Below, piece by piece: positions 51,653-60,207 of a stretch of DNA of 64,000 nt. How positions within the stretch are numbered: the stretch's first letter is position 1; each line of letters starts with the position of its first letter. Under the pieces are notes generated by a model. The model searched no databases and was not told where the DNA came from. It was given only the letters and a program-made list of their open reading frames with translations. The DNA lies in NCBI RefSeq assembly GCF_007992715.1, contig NZ_BKAU01000003.1, positions 124,001 to 188,000 of the forward strand. Direction: 5' to 3'. This stretch comes from Chitinophaga cymbidii. GTDB taxonomy: Bacteria > Bacteroidota > Bacteroidia > Chitinophagales > Chitinophagaceae. The position numbers were made by a program, and so were the translations under genes.

Positions 51653-52435
51653 ATGGATCTGCAGATTATACCCACAAACCTGTTAATAGCGTTTAAGGAA
51701 GAAATAGACGAAAACGCTTTGTCTGCTGCCTTCGAAGCATTGGTGGATGCAGAACTGTCTACCGATGGTTTCAGCTTTTACACCTCCGTAGCTTCCGTCT
51801 ATTCCAGTAAAATTGAAGGAGCCGGAATCGAACTCGATTCTTACGTCAAACACAAATTATTTGGCATTAAATTCCAGCCCGATTATACGCGAAAGATCGA
51901 CGATCTGTACGCCACTTATCAGTATGCCAAAGACGCCCCCTTCGATCGCACTACATTGGTAGAAGCACACAAACTGTTGACCCGGCATATTCTTCCTGCA
52001 TCTTCGCAGGGAAAGTTCCGTAACCAGAATATGTACGTAACTACAACTGATGGCCGCATCGATTATGTGGCAGCATCGCCATTTGCAGTAACAAATGAGA
52101 TGGAGAAGTTGTATGCAGATATTACCACATTAACAGCAGCTGATCTTTCCATTGGCGAGGTTTTCTTTTTTGCCAGTATGATACATCTCGTGTTCGTTAA
52201 GATCCATCCCTGGGCGGATGGCAATGGCCGTAGTGCGAGATTATTGGAGAAGTGGTTCCTGGCGGTTAAGTTAGGCGAAAAGGCGTGGTTTGTGCAGTCT
52301 GAAAAGTATTATTACGAGCATCACCAGGAATATTATAGGAATATACGGGCGTTGGGATTGGAATATGAGGAGTTGGATTATGAAAAAGCGGGAGGGTTTG
52401 TGAGGATGTTAGTGAGGTCGGTGAATGGAGGGTGA
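51653..52435 (+). CDS. Fic-family protein with N-terminal inhibitory motif
   Basis: A 260-residue protein. The Fic active-site motif is HPWADGNGRSAR (185-196), which matches HxFx(D/E)GNGRxxR with Trp for Phe. Near the N-terminus SSKIEG (51-56) fits the inhibitory (S/T)xxxE(G/N) helix, so it is a class II Fic enzyme with a built-in inhibitor and no separate antitoxin. It would AMPylate a protein target or act as a regulator. The gene is more AT-rich than the 49-51 kb region and lies right after the tRNA-Lys terminator. Confidence 0.93.
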   Translation: MDLQIIPTNLLIAFKEEIDENALSAAFEALVDAELSTDGFSFYTSVASVYSSKIEGAGIELDSYVKHKLFGIKFQPDYTRKIDDLYATYQYAKDAPFDRTTLVEAHKLLTRHILPASSQGKFRNQNMYVTTTDGRIDYVAASPFAVTNEMEKLYADITTLTAADLSIGEVFFFASMIHLVFVKIHPWADGNGRSARLLEKWFLAVKLGEKAWFVQSEKYYYEHHQEYYRNIRALGLEYEELDYEKAGGFVRMLVRSVNGG

Positions 52436-52538
52436 TTTACTTTGGAAATGAGCAAAAAAAAGCATTCTCACAGTATTTGGTACTTCAATATCAAAAAATG
52501 AAGAAATTCAGGCCCCTATTAACCGAATCTGAATTAAA

Positions 52539-53288
52539 TTAGAGCAGCTGCAAGGCTTGTTTTACAGTGTCTCTGTTGGGCTTGGAAATGGGTATTTTTT
52601 CACCAGAAATTAAGAGTAGAATACCGCCGTCTTCTTTTAACCAGCTTTTCACGTATTTTGGATTTACCAAGTGGCTTTGGTGAGTTCTTAAAAATCCGTT
52701 GGGATGTAGTAAATCTGCATATTCTTTAAGCGATTTAGAAACCAATATTTTTTCACCACTCGAAAGGAAGAAGTGAGTATAAGTATTGTCTGCTTCACAA
52801 CGTACGATTTCTGACAAAATAACATACCTTATTTCGCCTTGCATCTGTAGGGCAATCTTGCGAACGTTTGTTTCCGGCTTTTTTAGTTGTTGCAGTAAAA
52901 AGTCGAGCTGCGAAGTTTGTATTTGTGTTGCCAGTTTATACCCGGCTTTATTTACCGAATTGATCAATTCTTCAATATCGATAGGTTTTAAAAGATAATC
53001 TAAGGCGGCAAATTTTACAGCTTGTATTCCATATTGGTCGTAAGCGGTAACAAAAACAACTTCGAAATTACGAGATGGCAGCAGTTTTAGTACATCAAAA
53101 CCTGTTTTGTCGCCCATTTGAATATCCAGAAATACTAAATCAGGCAGATACTTTTCAATAGCATCAACCGCATCACTTACATTTTGCGCTGTGGCGATTA
53201 CAGTTACCTGCGGACAGTGCTTTTCCAGCAAAGCCCGTAAGTTTTCCAGGTTGGAAATTTCGTCATCTATTAAAACTGCTCTCATCAT
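52539..53288 (-). CDS. LytTR-family response regulator
   Basis: A 249-residue regulator with a receiver domain (D8/D9 acidic pair, phosphoacceptor D55 in LVFLDIQMGDKTG, Lys in LLKPIDIEEL) and a C-terminal LytTR DNA-binding domain (ILSEIVRCEADNTYTHFFLS, FLRTHQSHLVNPKYVKSW). The start at 53288 is 2 bases from the kinase stop, so the two genes are one unit. AT-rich like its kinase, and unlike the surrounding DNA. Confidence 0.95.
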   Translation of the reverse strand: MMRAVLIDDEISNLENLRALLEKHCPQVTVIATAQNVSDAVDAIEKYLPDLVFLDIQMGDKTGFDVLKLLPSRNFEVVFVTAYDQYGIQAVKFAALDYLLKPIDIEELINSVNKAGYKLATQIQTSQLDFLLQQLKKPETNVRKIALQMQGEIRYVILSEIVRCEADNTYTHFFLSSGEKILVSKSLKEYADLLHPNGFLRTHQSHLVNPKYVKSWLKEDGGILLLISGEKIPISKPNRDTVKQALQLL

Positions 53289-53289
53289 A

Positions 53290-54879
53290 TTATAGCCAAT
53301 CCGTTAATGTTAAACATATTTTAGTGCCGTTGGCGGTTGATTGTATAGCTAAGGTAAAGCGATTTCCTTTATGAATTTTATTTAATAGCGCTATTCTACT
53401 GTCACTTAATTGAAGACCTAAACCATTGTACTTTTTTTCCGTGTCAAATCCATTTCCATTATCGGAAACAGTTAAGACCAAATTATTTGCCTGCTTAATA
53501 AATTCAATGATAATTTTTCCAGCGGCAGCTTTTTGCGATATGCCGTGCTTTACCGCGTTTTCTACAAATGGCTGTAGTAGCATACTTGGTATTTCTACGT
53601 TATCCAGGTTTTTGGAGTAGTTGATTTCGTACTTAAAACCAAACCGCAATTGCTCCATTTGCAGGTAATCGTCTAATAAATTTTTTTCTTGTGACAAACT
53701 GATCAGTTCTTTATCATCAAGTACGTTACGGGTTAACCGGGCGAATTTAGAAAGGTATTTATTGGCATTATCTATTTCGTTTTTGTTCATTAAATTTTGA
53801 ATGCCGGAGAGTGCATTAAATAGAAAATGAGGGTTTAATTGGGAACGGATCGAATTTAGTTGGAGCCTGGCGGTGTTTTTTTGCTGCTCTTGTTCCGTCA
53901 GCTTTTTTTTGTTTCTTTTTTTGGTGAAGTAAAGGATAACAAGGAAGACTAATCCAATAGAAAATGCTACGATAAGTGCATATTTCAAAAGTTCATTTTT
54001 GGTATAGTTCTCCTGCTCTAAAGTGATAGAAAGCGTATGTCTGGTTATGTATTTTTCTATATCTTTTGGCGGCGAAGTATTCCATTTAATCAATGGCTGA
54101 ATAATAATTTCATAATTCCCCGATTTTTTGAAAACGGCTTTGTCAATCTTTACGTAAGGTAAAAACTTATGCTCTTCAACGTAACCACCATATAACCAAC
54201 TGGTCGATTCGAAAATTATTTTATTTGTTTGCTTGTCTTTTATGGAGATGTAGTAGAGATAATCAATTTCTGATCTGTCTTTAACAATGGTTAGCTCGTC
54301 GTCTTTTTTGGTGAAAATAATGTTTCCTCTTTCTTTTGGCTCTGTTAAATGGATGTAGCCAACGCCTTTGTCAGTTGCGAAACGTTTTGCAAAAGCCTTG
54401 ATTTCCGCTCTTGGAATAGGCTTCCCGTAAAAAACAGATTTCTCAATATCAAGAGGGTTTTCGATGCTGTAGATTATTGTTGTAATAGTTTTGCCTTTTA
54501 TAGGGAAAATACCAAGTGTTGTAGAGCGGAATACTTCGTCTGGCCTGTCAACATCCTTTAGCAGCTCTTCGTTGATCGGTTTATTTACTACTATTGGTTT
54601 ATTATCAGCTAAAATTGTGTATCGATAGTGTTGTACACTATCTTTCTTTCTAAAGTAAATTTGGATACTTACATTGTTGACCTCCGGTAAATAACTAAAG
54701 GAGGTATTGGGTTGATTGGGAAATTTATTGTCATAATAGACATTTTTTGCTGAACTATCAACAGTCATGAGTAATTTTCCTCCAGCTGGGTACGTGTGGG
54801 AAAAGTTGATGCCTTTTTGTGCATTTACCGTAGGTAGTGCGACAATAAAGCTGAGAAATGTAAAGATGATCTTTTTCAT
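53290..54879 (-). CDS. LytS-type sensor histidine kinase
   Basis: A 529-residue sensor. It has a signal peptide (KKIIFTFLSFIVALPTVNAQ), a large periplasmic domain (about residues 25-295) with no recognised family, one membrane helix (YALIVAFSIGLVFLVILYF), and a His_kinase domain with His351 (LNPHFLFNALSGIQNLM), followed by HATPase_c (LQPFVENAVKHGISQ, DNGNGFDTE, NGLGLQLSDSRI). It pairs with the LytTR regulator downstream. It is about 35% G+C in a sampled line, far below the local average. Confidence 0.93.
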   Translation of the reverse strand: MKKIIFTFLSFIVALPTVNAQKGINFSHTYPAGGKLLMTVDSSAKNVYYDNKFPNQPNTSFSYLPEVNNVSIQIYFRKKDSVQHYRYTILADNKPIVVNKPINEELLKDVDRPDEVFRSTTLGIFPIKGKTITTIIYSIENPLDIEKSVFYGKPIPRAEIKAFAKRFATDKGVGYIHLTEPKERGNIIFTKKDDELTIVKDRSEIDYLYYISIKDKQTNKIIFESTSWLYGGYVEEHKFLPYVKIDKAVFKKSGNYEIIIQPLIKWNTSPPKDIEKYITRHTLSITLEQENYTKNELLKYALIVAFSIGLVFLVILYFTKKRNKKKLTEQEQQKNTARLQLNSIRSQLNPHFLFNALSGIQNLMNKNEIDNANKYLSKFARLTRNVLDDKELISLSQEKNLLDDYLQMEQLRFGFKYEINYSKNLDNVEIPSMLLQPFVENAVKHGISQKAAAGKIIIEFIKQANNLVLTVSDNGNGFDTEKKYNGLGLQLSDSRIALLNKIHKGNRFTLAIQSTANGTKICLTLTDWL

Positions 54880-54919
54880 GGTTTTAGTTTAATTTTCATC
54901 AAACTTGTCGCAATAATAG

Positions 54920-54927
54920 CAAACTTA
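54920..54927 (-). promoter_or_regulatory. -7 element of the LytS/LytTR operon
   Basis: On the minus strand this reads TAAGTTTG, a perfect TAnnTTTG, 40 bases upstream of the kinase start codon. Confidence 0.6.
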
Positions 54928-55055
54928 AAACCATAAAACAGTAAAGGCAGTGTTTGAAATAGTAAATGTGGTGTTTTGTGCAGTATTTGAATACACCAAA
55001 ATAGATTTTCATACGTCAATTGGCCAGCCACTTTACAGTATCACAAGTGCTTTCT

Positions 55056-55958
55056 TCAACTGGAGCGAAAGGCCCGAACAATGGTATTGCTTATATTTTG
55101 GGCGATCTGCCCGGTAGTATCAAAGCGGGGATTGAAGATAGTAACATCAAAACCTATGATCCTGCCCGTGCGTAGAAGCTGGCTGATAAAATATTCCGAC
55201 TGTTCAAAATCAAGGCCGCCGGGCAGGTGATATTCTACTGCGGGGTTCAGTTCATCAGCCAGTACGTCGGTGTCAAAATGCATCCAGTAGCCATCCAGGC
55301 CGGGATCAAGGTCTGCTATTGCAGCAGCTGTAACTTGTTCTATTCCCTCCCTGTCTATGTTTTCCAGGTCATAACGGATGATATTGGTTTCGCGGATATC
55401 CTGCGAGCCGTATTTTTTTGTTTCCTCCCAGTCCCGCTGACCGATATGGATCACGTGGTCATCCTGCACATAGGGTTTTGCATTGTTGATATTGGTAAGT
55501 ATATCCGGTCCCCGGCCGGTAACGATCGCCAGGTCCATATCCGCCACTTCGCCGGTCACGGATTTTTCGGGTTCGTAGAAGTCGGCATGCGCGTCGATAA
55601 AGATCAGCCCATATTTACCACGGGCTTTGAGACCTGACATGATACCCAGCAGGATGCTGCAATCGCCGCCCAATACCAGCGGGAAGCGGTCTTTATCCAG
55701 CAGTAGATTGACGGCTTTTCCCAGTTCTATAGAGAAATCGCGCAGCGGCACCGGGTTGAGGCAGTGGGTATCGGGGTCTCTTTTATCACTGTACAGCGCG
55801 TTGAGGGTAGCCAGGTGCTGCACCGGGTGTTCGGGCTGCAGCTGCCGGCCGAGGCCGGCTTTGAGCAGGGCAGCTGCCAGGTACTGCACACCATTCGTGC
55901 GGAGCCCCAATATAGAGGGCGCCGCCAGGATCTGTATGTGGAGACCTTGTGTACGCAT
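55056..55958 (-). CDS. Arginase/agmatinase-family protein with a Cys metal-ligand variant
   Basis: A 300-residue ureohydrolase-fold protein. Metal motifs are LVLGGDCSILLG, FIDAHADFY and HFDTDVLADELNPA. DAHAD and the Asp-x-Asp are intact, but the usual GGDHS is GGDCS, so Cys replaces one metal-binding His. Some arginase-family members carry this change, and their activity may differ. The ATG at 55958 is preferred because a start at 56030 would leave only 16 bases to the divergent gene. Substrate (arginine, agmatine, formimidoylglutamate or other) cannot be told. Confidence 0.9.
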   Translation of the reverse strand: MRTQGLHIQILAAPSILGLRTNGVQYLAAALLKAGLGRQLQPEHPVQHLATLNALYSDKRDPDTHCLNPVPLRDFSIELGKAVNLLLDKDRFPLVLGGDCSILLGIMSGLKARGKYGLIFIDAHADFYEPEKSVTGEVADMDLAIVTGRGPDILTNINNAKPYVQDDHVIHIGQRDWEETKKYGSQDIRETNIIRYDLENIDREGIEQVTAAAIADLDPGLDGYWMHFDTDVLADELNPAVEYHLPGGLDFEQSEYFISQLLRTGRIIGFDVTIFNPRFDTTGQIAQNISNTIVRAFRSS

Positions 55959-56010
55959 ATACGGAATACCGCGCACAAAATCTATTCCAGATCGCAAAGG
56001 CGCGGTTTTT

Positions 56011-56030
56011 GTGAAATTGCAATTTTTCAC
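56011..56030. promoter_or_regulatory. Imperfect palindrome between divergent arginase-like and GH43 genes
   Basis: GTGAAATTGCAATTTTTCAC is a near-palindrome (GTGAAA/TTTCAC outer arms, TTGCAA centre) midway in the 88-base divergent region. It is a candidate operator for one or both genes. Confidence 0.45.
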
Positions 56031-56046
56031 ATTTCAATCCTGTAAC

Positions 56047-56961
56047 ATGACTCCCCATATTAACCTGAATCCAGCAAACCCCATCATCAAACACAAGTTC
56101 ACTGCAGATCCTACTGCTGTCCTCTTTGAGGACATCGTCTACTTATATACAGGGCACGATCAGGCGCCGATTGGCATGACTGACTATGTCATGGAGGAAT
56201 GGCTTTGCTTTTCCTCCACTGATTTGAAACGCTGGACGGAGCATGCTGTTCCTTTAACGGCAAAAGACTTTCAATGGTCCTCCGGCGGTGCATATGCAAC
56301 AAAGATGGTCCACCATGCAGGAAAATTCTATTGGTATGTTGCTGTGAAAGACGCAGTGATGGGAGGGACATCGATCGGTGTAGCTGTTTCTACACGACCT
56401 GCAGATGGCTTTATCGATGCCAGGGGCACCGCTCTCATTACTATGGATATGTTGCCGGACAGCAACACTAATGAAAAAGCCAATCTGGACCCTTCAGTTC
56501 TCATTGATGATGATGGCGCGGCATATATCTTCTGGGGAAATAAGCAATGCTATTATGCCAGGCTTGCCCACGACCTGGTTAGCCTGGATGGAGAAATACA
56601 AGCTGTTGATCTTCCCGGTTTTGAGGAAGGCTCGCACCTTCACAAGCGAAATGGCTGGTATTATTTGTCATACGGATATGGAATGCCGGAGAAGGTGGCC
56701 TATGCTATGAGCCGGAGTATCCATGGCCCGTGGATGTTTAAAGGGATCTTAAATGAAATCGCCGGTAATTGCCAGACCAATCGCCCATGTATGCTGGACT
56801 TTAAGGGAAGAAGCTATTTCTTTTATCACAATGGGGCGTTGGTGAATGGCGACAGCTACCATCGCTCGGTATGCATTGAGCGGTTGTATTACAACGATGA
56901 TGATACAATGAAACGTGTAATAATGATCTCCGAAGGCATTCAGGGCTCACCTGAAGGATGA
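56047..56961 (+). CDS. Glycoside hydrolase family 43-like protein
   Basis: A 304-residue five-bladed propeller of the GH43 type, which attacks arabinan, xylan or related pentose or galactose chains. The catalytic base Asp21 is in FTADPTAVLFED, the modulating Asp in ANLDPSVLIDDDG and the acid Glu in FEEGSHLHKRNGWYYLSY. No signal peptide is visible, so it is probably cytoplasmic, acting on imported oligosaccharide. The ATG at 56047 is chosen because the earlier sequence belongs to the divergent gene. Confidence 0.9.
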   Translation: MTPHINLNPANPIIKHKFTADPTAVLFEDIVYLYTGHDQAPIGMTDYVMEEWLCFSSTDLKRWTEHAVPLTAKDFQWSSGGAYATKMVHHAGKFYWYVAVKDAVMGGTSIGVAVSTRPADGFIDARGTALITMDMLPDSNTNEKANLDPSVLIDDDGAAYIFWGNKQCYYARLAHDLVSLDGEIQAVDLPGFEEGSHLHKRNGWYYLSYGYGMPEKVAYAMSRSIHGPWMFKGILNEIAGNCQTNRPCMLDFKGRSYFFYHNGALVNGDSYHRSVCIERLYYNDDDTMKRVIMISEGIQGSPEG

Positions 56962-57056
56962 CCGCAATTTTACAGCGAAGTAATAGTTGTATATGAAATT
57001 TATTATATGTAACTTAGGGCGAGCACTAATTAAACGAGGGACAATTACTATATCCT

Positions 57057-58112
57057 ATGCCTACAAGAACATGCCTGAAAAACCTGCTTTTCATTACGCT
57101 GGCAGCGGTCACCTGCAGTTCCTGCAAATCTACCGAGCTGGTTTACATTAATGTGTTGAACCCGGCGCCTGTGACCATACCGGCCTATATTAAAAGTCCC
57201 GGTGTCCTGAACAGGACCTCCGTCACCTCACAGCATAAGGCAGTAGATGTGGTTGACAAGATATTCAGCCTGGAAGGGGTGCAGCTTGACAAGGAAGGGG
57301 CAGAAAGCAGCGTGAGCGGGCTTACCGGCGAATTGCTGAAGAACGACCGGTTCAGCGATGTAAAAGCGCTGGGCGGGCTGGATCTGACCACCAATGCGCC
57401 GGGGCTTTTCTCTGCGCCGCTCTCCTGGGAAACTGTGGACGAAATATGCCGGGAACATCATGTGGACGCCCTCTTCTCGCTGGAGCTTTTTGACACCGAT
57501 TCGAAGATCAGCTATGCCACTATACCGGTTGCTTTGAAAACACCGCTGGGCAATGTACCGGGCATAGAGCACCAGGCCAGCATGCTTACCAGCGTGAAAA
57601 CAGGCTGGCGGATCTATGATCCCGCCAGCAGGAATATCCTGGATGAATTTCCGCTTGTCAGGGACCTTACTTTCTCCGGCAGGGGTATCAACCCGGTAGC
57701 CGCCGCCGGCGCACTGATCAACCGCAAAGAGGCGGTAAAGGAAGTGAGCGAACAAGCGGGGCAACATTATGCCATGCGAATTATTCCCTACCGGACAAGG
57801 GTAACCAGGGATTACTATGTGAAAGGCACTGACAATTTCAGAACAGCCCGGCGTAAAGCGCAAACCGGCAACTGGGACGGCGCCGCCGAGCTATGGAAGA
57901 AAGAGACCACGAACCCCAGCAGCACCGTGGCCGGCAGGGCATGCTACAATATGGCCATCATCTGTGAGATTAACGGGGAGCTGGACCTGGCGATCAAATG
58001 GTCGCAGAAAGCTTACGAGGAATATAACAACCGTCTTGCGCTGAAGTATATCCGGTTGCTGAAGAACAGGCAGGCGGGCAACGAATTGCTGAAGCAGCAG
58101 CAGGCGGAATAA
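57057..58112 (+). CDS. Lipoprotein with TPR-like tail
   Basis: A 351-residue protein with a lipoprotein signal (KNLLFITLAAVTCSSCKST, cysteine at about residue 23). The middle resembles DUF6340-type Bacteroidota lipoproteins (beta-rich, SLEGVQLDKEGAESSVSGLT, DALFSLELFDTDSKI). The C-terminal 90 or so residues are helical and TPR-like (ARRKAQTGNWDGAAELWKKE, ACYNMAIICEINGELDLAIK). Function unknown. The family name is given from memory of composition, not a search. Confidence 0.78.
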   Translation: MPTRTCLKNLLFITLAAVTCSSCKSTELVYINVLNPAPVTIPAYIKSPGVLNRTSVTSQHKAVDVVDKIFSLEGVQLDKEGAESSVSGLTGELLKNDRFSDVKALGGLDLTTNAPGLFSAPLSWETVDEICREHHVDALFSLELFDTDSKISYATIPVALKTPLGNVPGIEHQASMLTSVKTGWRIYDPASRNILDEFPLVRDLTFSGRGINPVAAAGALINRKEAVKEVSEQAGQHYAMRIIPYRTRVTRDYYVKGTDNFRTARRKAQTGNWDGAAELWKKETTNPSSTVAGRACYNMAIICEINGELDLAIKWSQKAYEEYNNRLALKYIRLLKNRQAGNELLKQQQAE

Positions 58113-58158
58113 TGTTTTATTGGTGATGCTATTTCGGTAAATCAATCATAACCGCTTT

Positions 58159-59280
58159 TTAATTCACATCCTTCCACCATTCCCTGAACACCTGCCCGTC
58201 ATCGCGCAGGTCCACCACCTGGCCGATCATCGGTGTCGCCAGCGGGATGTCTGCAATGGTCTTTATTCTTCGTAACGGTTCATCCCAGGCATGATTTCCC
58301 AATGTAAACTTGGAAGAGTGTACAGGCAGCAGCCGCTTCGCCTTCAGGTCTTTTGCAGCCTGTAATACTTCTTCCGGCTGCATATGAATATATTTCCAGG
58401 CCAGGTCGTACTGCCCGTTTTCAAGAATGGCCAGGTCTACAGGACCGAATTTCTCCCCGATCTCCGCGAAATGGGTATCATAACCGCTGTCGCCTCCTAT
58501 ATAGATCTTCATACCGGGCGTTTCCAGTACGTAGGACTGCCACAGCGTATTATTCCTGGAAAAGCTTCTGCCGGAGAAGTGACGGGCGGGCGCCGTGTGT
58601 ACTATGAAGCCGTCTTCCAGCTCCACGTCCTGCCACCAGTCTTTTTCAACGATCATTTCCGGTGTGTAGCCCCACCTTTCCAGGTGCGCGCCTACGCCCA
58701 GTCCACAGATCACTTTACCTACTTTTCCTTTCAACGCCAGCATGGTCTTGTAATCGAGATGATCATAGTGGTCGTGCGAGATAAACAGGTAATCAATGGC
58801 CGGGAAATCATCTGCTGTATAAATGTCCGCTCCCCTGAATGCTTTTGTACCTCCCGGCAGCGGCGATGCGCTGCCTGAAAGCACAGGATCTACCAGTATA
58901 TGCTTTCCACCTGTCTGTATAAAGTAGGATGAATGGCCAAACCATACCAGCACATCCTTGTCAGGCGGCAGGGCCAGCAGATCGGTCTTCACAGAAGGCA
59001 GGGAATCTACCGGCCGTAAACGCAATTTCTTTTTGAATATAAAGTCATATAAAACGCCTCTCATGCTATATCCCTCTGAAAGTTGCGGGGTCATGTGGAC
59101 GTTCTGGAACTTCCCGTCCTTATAATGAGGGGATTGGCTCATCAATTCTAATCTCTTCCCGGAAGGTTTTTTCCCGAATTGCGGATGTCTCATATATATT
59201 AACGCTGTGATTGTCAGTAATAAAAATATAGCAAGTGATACTTTTAGGAATTTTAGTGTTACCCTGGCTAATTTCTTCAT
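58159..59280 (-). CDS. Metallo-beta-lactamase-fold hydrolase (UlaG/NAPE-PLD-like)
   Basis: A 373-residue MBL-fold enzyme anchored by an N-terminal helix (FLKVSLAIFLLLTITALIYM). The metal motif is FISHDHYDHLD (HxHxDH), with further ligands in GGDSGYDTHFAEIG and LPVHSSKFTLGNHAWDEP. The layout (WFGHSSYFIQTGGKHILVDP first strand) is of the UlaG/NAPE-PLD type. It may act on a phosphodiester or lactone in the periplasm or membrane. Confidence 0.92.
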   Translation of the reverse strand: MKKLARVTLKFLKVSLAIFLLLTITALIYMRHPQFGKKPSGKRLELMSQSPHYKDGKFQNVHMTPQLSEGYSMRGVLYDFIFKKKLRLRPVDSLPSVKTDLLALPPDKDVLVWFGHSSYFIQTGGKHILVDPVLSGSASPLPGGTKAFRGADIYTADDFPAIDYLFISHDHYDHLDYKTMLALKGKVGKVICGLGVGAHLERWGYTPEMIVEKDWWQDVELEDGFIVHTAPARHFSGRSFSRNNTLWQSYVLETPGMKIYIGGDSGYDTHFAEIGEKFGPVDLAILENGQYDLAWKYIHMQPEEVLQAAKDLKAKRLLPVHSSKFTLGNHAWDEPLRRIKTIADIPLATPMIGQVVDLRDDGQVFREWWKDVN

Positions 59281-59317
59281 ATGAGTTTGTTGACGAATCA
59301 GGCAGCGGAATATTTTA

Positions 59318-59347
59318 GCGGCGGAGAAAAAATCCAGTTTCCGCCGC
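59318..59347. other. GC-rich inverted repeat before the MBL gene
   Basis: GCGGCGG (59318-59324) and CCGCCGC (59341-59347) can pair across a 16-base loop, 38 bases upstream of the minus-strand MBL-fold start. It would lie in the leader of that gene if its promoter is farther upstream. Confidence 0.5.
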
Positions 59348-59364
59348 CGGGCTTCTCCAGACGC

Positions 59365-59419
59365 AAAAGGCTACCTGAAAGAAAATGTGCTCTCCACACT
59401 TTGCTTTCAGGTAGCCTTT
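59365..59419 (-). terminator. Terminator of the cold-shock-domain gene
   Basis: AAAAGGCTACCTGAAAG (59365-59381) and CTTTCAGGTAGCCTTT (59404-59419) are inverted repeats of 14 bp or more. On the minus strand the stem ends in CCTTTT, so it terminates the cold-shock gene; the sequence could also work weakly in the other direction. Confidence 0.85.
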
Positions 59420-59442
59420 GATATTGTAAAGACGCGGCAGCG

Positions 59443-59889
59443 TTATTTGGCAGTGCCCGCCTTACTTACGTTTAATGCGCTGTAGCCCTTGGGGGTTCTT
59501 TCCCATTCAAACGTTACTGCGTCTTTCTCCTGCACGGGCTGCTGTAATTCGTTGAGATGGAAGAAAACGCTGGTGCCGGATTTGTCGTCTTTAATAAAAC
59601 CGTATCCTTTCGACTGGTTGAAGAAGGTAATGGTACCGGTTCTCGTCGTTTCTTCCGGCAGGCGGGCGGCTGCGCCCAGCTGAATGTCGCTCAGCGAAAC
59701 TTCCTGCCGCTGACCCGGATCAACCGGAACCGAACTCAGGTTCCCGTTCTCATCAACATAGGCCAGCATGTCTTCGAGCGTCTTGCCTTTATCTTTGTTG
59801 GCTTTCCGCTCTCTCATCTTTTCTGCTTTCTCTTGTTTGGCTTTCGCCTTCTTGTTTTTCTGTTCTTTCTTTGAAAAAGAATCTCCCAT
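59443..59889 (-). CDS. Cold-shock-domain protein with Lys-rich N-terminal extension
   Basis: A 148-residue protein. Residues about 85-145 are a cold-shock domain (GTITFFNQSKGYGFIKDD, RNP1 KGYGFI; SVFFHLNEL, RNP2). The first 45 or so residues are a very basic extension (KKEQKNKKAKAKQEKAEKMR then ERKANKDKGK), longer than in the usual 65-70-residue Csp proteins. It probably binds RNA and acts as an RNA chaperone. A promoter about 225 bases upstream would give it a long leader. Confidence 0.93.
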   Translation of the reverse strand: MGDSFSKKEQKNKKAKAKQEKAEKMRERKANKDKGKTLEDMLAYVDENGNLSSVPVDPGQRQEVSLSDIQLGAAARLPEETTRTGTITFFNQSKGYGFIKDDKSGTSVFFHLNELQQPVQEKDAVTFEWERTPKGYSALNVSKAGTAK

Positions 59890-60115
59890 TTTTTTGTTTT
59901 TACCCTATGACCCGCATAACATCTGGCAATAATCAATTTCATCTATATTAAGAAACTGATTCATAAGGTCGGTTATTGTATTTATTTATCTGGTCGCTTA
60001 CCGGCCATCATCCCGATGGCTGAATAGCTCGAAGCTGCCCGGCTGGAAAGCTGGACGGAGAGAAGAAATATCCGTACTTAGTCAGAGAACGCAAGAGCGG
60101 GCAAGCTGATCTATG
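59890..60115 (-). promoter_or_regulatory. Putative long 5' leader of the cold-shock-domain gene
   Basis: The 318-base stretch between the csp gene and the GNAT gene holds no convincing ORF. A perfect -7 element on the minus strand (60116-60123) implies a leader of about 220 bases. Long leaders of cspA-type genes are known thermosensors; a similar role here is an inference. I did not fold it. Confidence 0.45.
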
Positions 60116-60123
60116 CAAAGGTA
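60116..60123 (-). promoter_or_regulatory. -7 element of the cold-shock-domain gene
   Basis: On the minus strand this reads TACCTTTG, an exact TAnnTTTG. A TTTA lies about 21 bases upstream as a weak -33 element. No other good -7 match was seen nearer the csp start. Confidence 0.6.
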
Positions 60124-60207
60124 CGATAATTAGGCGAATAAAGCTAAAGGTTGCCGGATTGAACAGACGCACAGGATTAATTGTTATTTGGTAAAGCTTG
60201 TGTTGTT

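Noticed and set aside
55627..56046. 140-codon N-terminal extension of the GH43 gene
   Set aside because: It is antisense to the arginase-like gene and crosses the divergent promoter region; the GH43 fold begins at MTPHINLNP.
51492..60207. A full integrative element at tRNA-Lys
   Set aside because: No integrase or recombinase gene and no copy of the tRNA 3' end found by eye between the tRNA and the end of the window; only the composition shift supports an island.
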